NCBI RefSeq assembly: GCF_900187455.1
Contig: NZ_FYDX01000007.1
Span: forward strand, 372,001-436,000
Direction of reading: 5' to 3'
DNA length: 64,000 nt
From: Pseudomonas sp. Irchel 3E13
Lineage (GTDB): Bacteria; Pseudomonadota; Gammaproteobacteria; Pseudomonadales; Pseudomonadaceae
The notes under the pieces: model-generated
Told to the model about the DNA's origin: nothing
The model's input: only the letters and a program-made list of their open reading frames with translations
Databases searched by the model: none
In this document: positions 28,533 through 35,422 of the stretch, piece by piece
How positions within the stretch are numbered: position 1 is the stretch's first letter
Layout: every line of letters starts with the position of its first letter
Program-made: the position numbers and the translations under genes

Positions 28533-30431
28533 TCAATGCGCCGAAACGCGGCGCCGCTCGCTGAACCAACTGCGGCCATACAGCACCGCGATCGCCAGCA
28601 GGGCCGCGACCTGGGCGGCCAGCGAATAGGCGTCGGCATGGATACCCAGCCAGTCGAAGTCGAAGAACGGCACCGGCCGGGTGCCGAAGATCCCGGCTTC
28701 CTGCAGCGCCTTGACGCCATGCCCGGCGAACACCACCGACAGCGCGCACAGCAGCGCCGCGTTGATGCTGAAGAACAGCGACAGCGGCAACTTGGCCGAG
28801 CCCCGCAGGATCACCCACGCCAGCCCCACAAGGGCCACCAGCGCCGTGGCGCCACCCGCCAATACCGCCTGATGCCCGGCCGGACCGGCCTGCAACCAGA
28901 GGGTTTCGTAGAACAGGATCACCTCGAACAGCTCGCGGTACACCGAGAAGAACGCCAGCATGGCGAAGCCGAAGCGACCGCCGCCGCCGACCAGGCTGCT
29001 CTTGATGTAGTCCTGCCAGGCCGCGGCATGCCGACGGTCGTGCATCCACACGCCGAGCCAGAGCACCATCACGCAGGCGAACAGCGCCGTGCAGCCTTCG
29101 AGCAGTTCGCGCTGCGCGCCGCCCACATCGATCACATACGCAGCCAGCGCCCAGGTGCCGAAGCCCGCCAGCAACGCCAGTCCCCAACCGATGTTGACGC
29201 TGCGCACCGCCGCCTGCTGCCCGGTGTTGCGCAGAAACGCGAGGATGGCCGCCAGAACGAGGATCGCCTCCAGCCCTTCGCGCAACAGAATCAGCAAGCC
29301 GGAGATATAACTCAGCGACCAGCTCAGGCCATCACTGCCCAGCAGACCGGCGCACACCTTCAGCTTGGCCTTGGCGTCGGCCAGACGCTGGCTGACCTGC
29401 TCCAGCGGCAGGCCGTCCTGAAGCGACTGACGGTAAGCCATCAGGGCTTTTTCGGTGTCTTTGCGCACGGTGCTGTCGACGTTGTCGAGCGAGCTTTCCA
29501 CCAGTTCGAAGCCTTCCAGGTAAGCCGCCACGGACAGGTCGTAGGCCTGCTCGTGGTCACCACGCTGATAGGCCGCCAGGCTCTGATCGAGGGTGGTGGC
29601 GGTGTAGTCGAGCAACTGCCCCGGACCGCGTTGGACCTGTGGCGGCTTGGCGCGCTGGGCACGGAAAGCGAGCAGCGCTGGCGCGCCTTGGGCCGCCTCG
29701 ATTTCAGCCGGGGTCTGACGTGCCAGATCGGCGAGGTTGAAGGGTTTGTCGCTGACGGCCTTGGCCGGATCGGCGCTGAACCCGGCGATGTAGGTGGCCA
29801 GGTCCCAGCGCTGGCGCTCGTCGAGCTGGTCGGCGAAGGACGGCATGTCGGTGCCTTCGATACCCAGGCCGAGGGTGTTGTACAGATCGAACAGGCTCAG
29901 CCGGTCGAGGCGCGCGACATCCCGCAGGTTGGCGGGCGGCGGCTCCAGGCCGAGGCCCGCGGGGCCATCGCCGGCACCGCTGTCGCCGTGGCACACCGAG
30001 CAATGCTGGGCGTAGAGCGGCGCGCCGCGCGTCGGGTCGGGGGTGATGACCGGGGCCTGGCTGACTTCATACGCCAGCGCCAGCTCGGCGCCCAATTGCC
30101 GGGCCTGACGCGCCACGCTGGCGCCATCCTGATGTTCGCTGATGGCCTGGCGCAGCTTGCTGACGCCGTCCTGCAACGCCTGGCGCTGAGGCCGCTCCGG
30201 CAGGTCGGCGAGCAACCCTTGCAGGACCCCGACGAACTCCAGTTGCTCGGCGTACTCGGCCTTGTCCACCACGTTGCCGGACTGCACCGTGGCCGGGTAA
30301 TCCGCGCCGATGTAATCCAGCAGGTGCAGCGCCTTCGCCGCCCCCTCGACAGGTTCAGCCAGTGCCGCGGCACTGCCCAGGGCCAGCACTGGCCACAGCA
30401 GCCAGGCGAACAAGCGGGAGCGGGAAATCAT
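28533..30431 (-). CDS. FTR1-family iron permease with N-terminal cytochrome c domain
   Basis: This 632-residue protein starts with a signal peptide (cleavage after ALA near residue 25). A periplasmic part follows that includes a class I cytochrome c domain: haem motif CSVCH at 144-148 and a likely axial methionine M196 in GTDMPSF. After a helical linker there are about seven membrane helices with the two FTR1 iron motifs, REGLE at 384-388 and RELFE at 499-503. FTR1 permeases import iron and are normally paired with an iron-oxidising or reducing partner; a built-in cytochrome could serve that role, which is inference. No EfeO or EfeB gene is adjacent. No convincing Fur box was found. Confidence 0.92.
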   Translation of the reverse strand: MISRSRLFAWLLWPVLALGSAAALAEPVEGAAKALHLLDYIGADYPATVQSGNVVDKAEYAEQLEFVGVLQGLLADLPERPQRQALQDGVSKLRQAISEHQDGASVARQARQLGAELALAYEVSQAPVITPDPTRGAPLYAQHCSVCHGDSGAGDGPAGLGLEPPPANLRDVARLDRLSLFDLYNTLGLGIEGTDMPSFADQLDERQRWDLATYIAGFSADPAKAVSDKPFNLADLARQTPAEIEAAQGAPALLAFRAQRAKPPQVQRGPGQLLDYTATTLDQSLAAYQRGDHEQAYDLSVAAYLEGFELVESSLDNVDSTVRKDTEKALMAYRQSLQDGLPLEQVSQRLADAKAKLKVCAGLLGSDGLSWSLSYISGLLILLREGLEAILVLAAILAFLRNTGQQAAVRSVNIGWGLALLAGFGTWALAAYVIDVGGAQRELLEGCTALFACVMVLWLGVWMHDRRHAAAWQDYIKSSLVGGGGRFGFAMLAFFSVYRELFEVILFYETLWLQAGPAGHQAVLAGGATALVALVGLAWVILRGSAKLPLSLFFSINAALLCALSVVFAGHGVKALQEAGIFGTRPVPFFDFDWLGIHADAYSLAAQVAALLAIAVLYGRSWFSERRRVSAH

Positions 30432-30625
30432 GGGGCCAGTCTCGGACGGTAGCGATGAGGCGAATATTGTTCACCGCCGTCCAGGCGGGCTCAAGGCGAA
30501 TCGTAAAAATTAGCAACAATTTCATTAATTGCCCTTCGGAGTGCGGCGGAAGTTACCGTTCATCGGGCACTTCGGAGATAATGGCACGCGTGCTGGCACT
30601 CACCTTCGGTAACAATCCGCACGTC

Positions 30626-30653
30626 TTGGAGTAACGAAGTCCGCCCCTATACT
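30626..30653 (+). promoter_or_regulatory. Sigma-70 promoter of the four-gene lipoprotein locus
   Basis: TTGGAG (30626-30631) and TATACT (30648-30653) are separated by 16 bp, giving a predicted start of transcription near 30660 and a leader of about 90 nt. The remaining part of the 318-bp gap (30432-30749) must hold the FTR1-gene promoter on the other strand; no gene is seen in it. Confidence 0.65.
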
Positions 30654-30660
30654 GCGCGCC

Positions 30661-30681
30661 TTCCGTTATGCCCTAACGGAA
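30661..30681. promoter_or_regulatory. 8-bp dyad at the predicted transcription start
   Basis: Arms TTCCGTTA (30661-30668) and TAACGGAA (30674-30681) form a perfect inverted repeat with 5-nt spacing directly after the -10 box. Its position suits a repressor operator or a 5'-end hairpin. No regulator is recognised for it. Confidence 0.5.
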
Positions 30682-30749
30682 TCAAAGAACAATTCAAAAG
30701 CACTTTTCGGCCTTCCGAAAGACCCCAACCTCTGTTCAGGGAAGAAGCA

Positions 30750-32225
30750 ATGAAGTCCCGTGTCTTCACGTTTGCCGCGCTTTTCGTGGCACTCCAGCTG
30801 ACAGGCTGCTCTGTGTTCCGCAGCTACGACAGCGAACTCCAGGAAACCAACCAGCACCTGAGCAGCGGCAACATCGATGCCGCCCTGGCCGTGCTGGAGA
30901 AAAACAACACCGGTGAAGACAAGGATCTTCTCTACTACTTCGAAAAAGGCGAGTTGCTGCGCTCCAAGGGCGACCTGACCGGCAGCCAGTTGGCCTGGCG
31001 CGAGGCCGATGGGCTGGTGTTCAAATGGGAAGAGTCGGTCAAGCTCGATACCGAGAAATACCTGAGCCAGTTCGGCAGCTACCTGGTCAACGACAAGGTT
31101 CGCCGCTACGAAGGCTATGACTATGAAAAAGTCATGCTGACCACCCAGATGGCCCTGAACCTGTTGGCGCAGAACGACTTCGACGGCGCCCGCACCGAAA
31201 TCAAGAAGACCCACGAGCGCGAGGCGGTGATCGCCGAGTTGCGCGACAAGGAATACCTCAAGCGCGAAGAAGAAGCCGAGAAGGAAGGCGTCACGACCGA
31301 GTACAAGGACCTGCGCGGCTACCCGGTCGCCGCCCTTGATGCGCCCGAAGTCATCGGCCTGAAAAACAGCTACCAGAGCGCCTTCAGCCATTACCTGTCC
31401 GGCTTCGTCTACGAGGCGCTGGGCGAACAGGGCCTGGCCGCGCCGGGTTATCGCAAGGCTGCCGAACTGCTGCCCAACACCCCGCTGCTGGAACAGGCCC
31501 TGCTCGACCTCGACAAGAGCGCCGACAACAACAGTGAGCCCGCCCCCGTCGCCAGCAAGAACAAGGGCAAGCGCAAAGGCAAGGCCAAAGAAGTCGTCGT
31601 GGAAAAACCCAAGAGCCAGGACAGCGACGTGCTGATCGTGGTCCAGAGCGGCCTGGCGCCAGCCCGCGACTCGATCCGCATCCCGTTGCCGCTGGTGATC
31701 AGCGGCAATCTGGTGATCACCCCGCTGTCGTTCCCGATCATCCGCGAAGACACATCCACCGCCCATGTCGGCCAGGTCACGCTGGACGACAAGTCGCTGT
31801 CGCTGACCACGCTCAACAGCACTTCGGCCATGTCTCGCCGGGCCTTGCGCGACGACATGCCGGGCATCATCCTGCGCACCAGCGTGCGCGCCGTCACCCG
31901 CGCGGTGGCGCAGAAGCAGATCAACGACGTCAACCCGCTGGCCGGCCTGGCCGTGGGCATCGCCTCCGCCATCACCGAAGGCGCTGACACCCGCACCTGG
32001 CGCACCCTGCCCAACGAAACCCTGGTCGCCCGTGTGCGCCTGAGTCCGGGCGAGCACCAGTTGAGCCTGCCGTCAGGCTTGGGCGGCAGCAAGATCGTGG
32101 TGAAAGTCGACCGTCCTTATCAGGTCGTTTCGCTGCGCGTCGTTGGCAACCAAGTCTTCGCCGCCGGCTCCGCCAGGCTCCTCACACCTCCGGCTCCGGC
32201 AGCCGCCGTCGCCACCCTCAAGTAA
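30750..32225 (+). CDS. COG3014 family outer-membrane lipoprotein
   Basis: This 491-residue protein has a lipoprotein signal ending in LTGC (lipidated C20). The N-terminal half has TPR-like helical repeats (NIDAALAVLEKNN, ALNLLAQNDFDGARTEIKKT and a later SGFVYEALGEQGLAAPGYRKAAELLPN). A lysine-rich linker (about 270-285) leads to a beta-rich C-terminal domain, including a small hydrophobic stretch NPLAGLAVGIASAITEGAD. It matches COG3014, a family of unknown function. It is first in a tight run of four envelope genes (YcfL-like, LpoB-like, CsgG-like), with 13 nt to the next. GGGAAG precedes the ATG. Confidence 0.87.
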   Translation: MKSRVFTFAALFVALQLTGCSVFRSYDSELQETNQHLSSGNIDAALAVLEKNNTGEDKDLLYYFEKGELLRSKGDLTGSQLAWREADGLVFKWEESVKLDTEKYLSQFGSYLVNDKVRRYEGYDYEKVMLTTQMALNLLAQNDFDGARTEIKKTHEREAVIAELRDKEYLKREEEAEKEGVTTEYKDLRGYPVAALDAPEVIGLKNSYQSAFSHYLSGFVYEALGEQGLAAPGYRKAAELLPNTPLLEQALLDLDKSADNNSEPAPVASKNKGKRKGKAKEVVVEKPKSQDSDVLIVVQSGLAPARDSIRIPLPLVISGNLVITPLSFPIIREDTSTAHVGQVTLDDKSLSLTTLNSTSAMSRRALRDDMPGIILRTSVRAVTRAVAQKQINDVNPLAGLAVGIASAITEGADTRTWRTLPNETLVARVRLSPGEHQLSLPSGLGGSKIVVKVDRPYQVVSLRVVGNQVFAAGSARLLTPPAPAAAVATLK

Positions 32226-32238
32226 CCCAAGGACTGTC

Positions 32239-32607
32239 ATGCGCTTCAAACTCGCCATCGCCCTCGCCACCGCCCTGCTGGCCGGTTGCGCCACACCGCC
32301 GCCCGCTCCCGGCAGCGCCGCCAGCAAAGTCGTGGTCATGGGCAAGCTGAAGAACATCGAGACCGGCCCGATGCGGGTCGCCCGCGAGAACGGCTTTCTC
32401 ACCGTCAAGGTCGCGCTGAACAACACCAGCGGCAGCAACAAGACCCTCTTCTACCGCTTCGCCTGGTTGGGCAACGACGGCTTCCCCGTCGCCGACGAGG
32501 AAAGCTGGAAAACCCTGACCCTGTACGGTTCGCAATCCAGCGTCTTGCCAGCGATTGCGCCGGTTCCCCAGGCCACCGATTTCCGCCTCGAAGTCCAGTC
32601 TCAGTAA
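32239..32607 (+). CDS. YcfL-family lipoprotein
   Basis: The 122-residue product has a lipoprotein signal with LLAGC (C17) and one YcfL-like domain (VARENGFLTVKVALNNTS, LFYRFAWLGNDGFPVADEES, WKTLTLYGSQSS). The domain is an immunoglobulin-like fold of unknown function. In E. coli ycfL lies directly before lpoB, the same order as here, which supports the call. The ATG at 32239 has AAGGA seven bases upstream; a longer in-frame start at 32143 lies inside the previous gene. Confidence 0.88.
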   Translation: MRFKLAIALATALLAGCATPPPAPGSAASKVVVMGKLKNIETGPMRVARENGFLTVKVALNNTSGSNKTLFYRFAWLGNDGFPVADEESWKTLTLYGSQSSVLPAIAPVPQATDFRLEVQSQ

Positions 32608-32628
32608 TTTTTTTCCGGAGTTTTCTAC

Positions 32629-33219
32629 ATGAAGTTTGTCCAGCTTTCCCTGCTCGCCGCCGTCGTTGCCCTGGCCAGCGGCTGCTCGTCGCCCTCCCCG
32701 GTGCTGGGCGGCAAGAACATCAGCTACGGCGACAGCAAGGCCGTCGAACTGGTGACCAATGAATTCGGTTCCACCGACCTGCAAATGATCGCCGAAACCA
32801 TGACCCGCTCCCTGGCCCAGTCCGGCGTGCTGCAAGGTCGTCCGGTGGTTCAGGTCTACGACGTGAAGAACAAGACCAGCGAGTACATCGATACCCGCGA
32901 GATCACCACCTCGATCAAGACCCAGCTGATGAAGTCCGGCACCGCCCGCTTCGCCAGCGACAACAACCAGATGCAGAGCCAGGTCGACCAGCTCAAGCTG
33001 CAGAACCAGAGCGGCCTGTACAAGAAAAACACCGTCGCCAAGACCGGCAACATGATCGCCGCCAAATACCGCCTGGAAGGCTCGATCAGCTCGATCGTCA
33101 AGCGCAGCGAGGACTACAAGGACGTCTTCTACAAATTCAGCCTGCAACTGATCGACGTCGAAAGCGGCCTGGCCGAGTGGATGGACGAGAAAGAAATCCG
33201 CAAGACCACGGAGCGATAA
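32629..33219 (+). CDS. LpoB-like penicillin-binding protein activator lipoprotein
   Basis: This 196-residue lipoprotein (lipobox ASGC, C19) matches the LpoB/YcfM family: YGDSKAVELVTNEFGSTDLQ, QSGVLQGRPVVQVYDVKNKT, IDTREITTSIKTQLMKSGTARF, and the C-terminal YRLEGSISSIVKRSEDYKDV. E. coli LpoB reaches through the peptidoglycan to stimulate PBP1B. Pseudomonads are also known to use a different activator, LpoP, for PBP1B, so this gene may serve another synthase or have a separate role. Such proteins share the anticodon-binding-like fold of CsgG. Confidence 0.83.
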   Translation: MKFVQLSLLAAVVALASGCSSPSPVLGGKNISYGDSKAVELVTNEFGSTDLQMIAETMTRSLAQSGVLQGRPVVQVYDVKNKTSEYIDTREITTSIKTQLMKSGTARFASDNNQMQSQVDQLKLQNQSGLYKKNTVAKTGNMIAAKYRLEGSISSIVKRSEDYKDVFYKFSLQLIDVESGLAEWMDEKEIRKTTER

Positions 33220-33222
33220 GCA

Positions 33223-33966
33223 ATGCGCGCATGGATGGGAATTCTGGGCCTGGCCTGCGCCTTTGGCGTACAGGCGGCCCCCAAGGTGGCGGTCACCGAC
33301 CTTGCGTATCAAGAACGTGTGGAGCAGTACATCCACATCGTTTCTGCGCAGAACAGTTCGCAGGCAAGCATGTATAGCGCCAGCGGCTCGTCGAACTACA
33401 ACGAGTTCGAGAGCAGCCAGAGCTACATCGAGCAGACCGAACTGCGCAAGTTCAGCGGCGACATCAAGGGCGAGATCATCAAGTCCGGGATGTTCCAGTT
33501 GGTGCAGGGCACGCCCTACACCGCCGACGCCAAGGGTGACGTCTACGACATCATCAAGCGCATCAAGGCCGGCCACTTCAAGGGCGCGGACTATGTGCTG
33601 TTCGGCACCTTGTCGGATGTCGACTTCGAGCAGGACACCAACGCCATCGACAACACCAACAGCTACTCGGCGGTGTTGGGCCTGACCCTGGTGGCCGACT
33701 TCAGCCTGATCAACACCCGCACCTACGAAATCACCTCGGCGTTCACCGCCATGGGTGAAGGCCAGCAAACCAAGCTGGTCAACGGTCGCGACGCGAAGAT
33801 CAGCCTGAGCCGGCCGAAGGTAGTGCGTGAAGTGTCGAAAGAGCTGGGCATCGATGTCGCCCGGCAACTGGCCGAGCAGTTGGGCGGACCGGTACCGGGG
33901 CAACCGCGTGCTTACCCAGGCGGCAACAACCTGCCACCGGATGAGCCGGCGCAGATCCTGCGCTGA
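33223..33966 (+). CDS. CsgG/LpoB-fold periplasmic protein
   Basis: The 247-residue product follows the LpoB-like gene by 3 nt and resembles the CsgG-type domain family (VAVTDLAYQERV, LRKFSGDIKGEIIKSGMFQLV, HFKGADYVLFGTLSDVDFEQD, ARQLAEQLGG). It has a signal peptide that appears to end at VQA near residue 18. A standard lipobox is missing, although a cysteine lies at residue 12, so it is probably soluble in the periplasm. CsgG itself forms the curli secretion pore, but the curli genes are absent here. Its role in the locus is unknown. Confidence 0.78.
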   Translation: MRAWMGILGLACAFGVQAAPKVAVTDLAYQERVEQYIHIVSAQNSSQASMYSASGSSNYNEFESSQSYIEQTELRKFSGDIKGEIIKSGMFQLVQGTPYTADAKGDVYDIIKRIKAGHFKGADYVLFGTLSDVDFEQDTNAIDNTNSYSAVLGLTLVADFSLINTRTYEITSAFTAMGEGQQTKLVNGRDAKISLSRPKVVREVSKELGIDVARQLAEQLGGPVPGQPRAYPGGNNLPPDEPAQILR

Positions 33967-33994
33967 AGCCGGAGACGGCAAAGAGACACGGGGT

Positions 33995-34061
33995 CCTTCG
34001 CGAGCAAGCTCGCTCCTACAGATGCGTCGCTTTTGTAGGAGCGAGCTTGCTCGCGAAGGGC
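33995..34061. repeat. REPIN: two inverted REP copies after the CsgG-like gene
   Basis: CCTTCGCGAGCAAGCTCGCT (33995 onward) and its inverted copy GAGCGAGCTTGCTCGCGAAGG (about 34040-34060) face each other across 14-17 nt. Each is a Pseudomonas REP sequence and together they form a long cruciform or REPIN. It lies between the converging CsgG-like and RhtB genes and may also end transcription. Confidence 0.9.
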
Positions 34062-34117
34062 CTCAATGGTTTAACGGACGGGCAAAACCCAGGTCGCCTT
34101 TTTCATTGCTGATCGAA

Positions 34118-34750
34118 TCAGACCGGTGCCCGGCGAATGGTCGCCAGCAAGGTTGCCGCGCCCAGGAACAGGCCAGCGAAGGTGCGGTTCATCCGGCGTT
34201 GCTGCTTCGGCGTACGCAGCAGGCGCAGCACGCGAGAGGCCAGCCCGGTGTAGCCGGCCATCACCAGCAGGTCCACGCTGATCATGGTCACGGTGATCGC
34301 CACGTATTGCGGCAGCAGCGGCTCGTGCGGGTTGATGAACTGCGGCAGCACCGCGAGCATGAAGACCAGCGCCTTGGGGTTGCTGACGTTGACCAGGAAA
34401 CCACGGAACACCAGGCTCAGCGGCTTGCCGATGGGCCGGACCGCAGCGTCGTCGGACAGGTCAGCCGGCAGTGCTCGCCATTGCTTCACAGCCAGGTAGA
34501 TCAGATAGGCCACGCCAAACCACTTGATGATCTGGAACGCGGTGGCCGACGCCGCGAGGATAGCGCCAACGCCGGCGGCAATGATCGCAATCTGCAGGAT
34601 CAGGCCCAGTTGCAGACCCAGGGCGTTCCAGTAACCGCGCCAGAAGCCATATTGCAAACCGCAGGACATGGAGGCGATAGCCCCTGCACCCGGCGACAGA
34701 CTGATTACCCAACAGGCGGCGAAAAAAGCCAACCACGTTTCCAGCGACAT
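34118..34750 (-). CDS. LysE/RhtB-family amino acid exporter
   Basis: The 210-residue inner-membrane protein has the RhtB N-terminal motif SLSPGAGAIASMSCGLQYGFWRG and about six helices, including VAYLIYLAVKQWRA and the conserved FRGFLVNVSNPKALVFMLAV near residue 115. Such proteins export amino acids or related metabolites; the substrate cannot be inferred. GAGG lies seven bases before the start. Confidence 0.93.
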   Translation of the reverse strand: MSLETWLAFFAACWVISLSPGAGAIASMSCGLQYGFWRGYWNALGLQLGLILQIAIIAAGVGAILAASATAFQIIKWFGVAYLIYLAVKQWRALPADLSDDAAVRPIGKPLSLVFRGFLVNVSNPKALVFMLAVLPQFINPHEPLLPQYVAITVTMISVDLLVMAGYTGLASRVLRLLRTPKQQRRMNRTFAGLFLGAATLLATIRRAPV

Positions 34751-34834
34751 GACACACCTCGGCCAAAAAATCGGTTCAAGGCCTCACGCTAATCCGCTGG
34801 AAAAGAAATCACCACAAAATTTTTCAGCGATCGC

Positions 34835-35422
34835 TCAATGACCGCTCGACTTGTCATCGGTCACCAGTGGCAAGACATCACTGCCACGCCAGCGCCGCAC
34901 GGACTTCTGGAAGAACTGGCTGTTCGGCACCTGCACCAGCGCGCCGCCGGTTTCAGGCAGTTCCACCAGGGTGGTGAACAGCAGGTTGATGGCCGTGACC
35001 CGGCCCTTGATGCCCGGCTTGTCGGTGGTGTCGACCAGCTCCACCACATCGCCGATGCGGAACGGGCCGACCGTGAAGATCAACACCGCGCACAGCAGGT
35101 TCGACAGCACGCTCCAGATCGCGAAGAACGCCACCGCGGCGACCGCGACAAAGCCCGACAGCGCCGTCCACAACACCGTGGCGGAAACCCCGAGACGCTC
35201 CAGCACAAACAGCAAAGCGCTGCCCATGATCAGCCAGCGCAGACCACCGCGCAGCGGCACCATCAGTTGCGGCGGCAGCGGGTAGCGCTCGCTCAGACGT
35301 TTCAGGCAGCGGGCAACCAGGCGTTGCAGGACGAAGGCCACCACCAGGATCAGCAGGATCTGCAAACCCATCCAGAACGGTCCGATCCACTCCACCGGCA
35401 ACATCTGCCGCAACGACTCCAT
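34835..35422 (-). CDS. Small mechanosensitive ion channel (MscS family)
   Basis: This 195-residue MscS-type protein has two N-terminal helices, the pore-helix region (LWTALSGFVAVAAVAFFAIWSVLSNLLCAVLI, about 83-115) and the start of the beta domain (GPFRIGDVVELVDTTDKPGIKGRVTAINLLFTTL). It ends soon after the beta domain (VQVPNSQFFQKSVRRWRG), without the alpha-beta vestibule of full-length MscS. Its ATG shares a base with the ABC-F stop codon (TGATG), so the genes are coupled. Loss of the C-terminal vestibule makes gating by this protein uncertain. Confidence 0.88.
   Translation of the reverse strand: MESLRQMLPVEWIGPFWMGLQILLILVVAFVLQRLVARCLKRLSERYPLPPQLMVPLRGGLRWLIMGSALLFVLERLGVSATVLWTALSGFVAVAAVAFFAIWSVLSNLLCAVLIFTVGPFRIGDVVELVDTTDKPGIKGRVTAINLLFTTLVELPETGGALVQVPNSQFFQKSVRRWRGSDVLPLVTDDKSSGH

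Noticed and set aside
30432..30560. Fur box upstream of the FTR1 gene
   Set aside because: Best 15-mers match the consensus at only about 8 of 14 positions, which is near background in AT-rich DNA.
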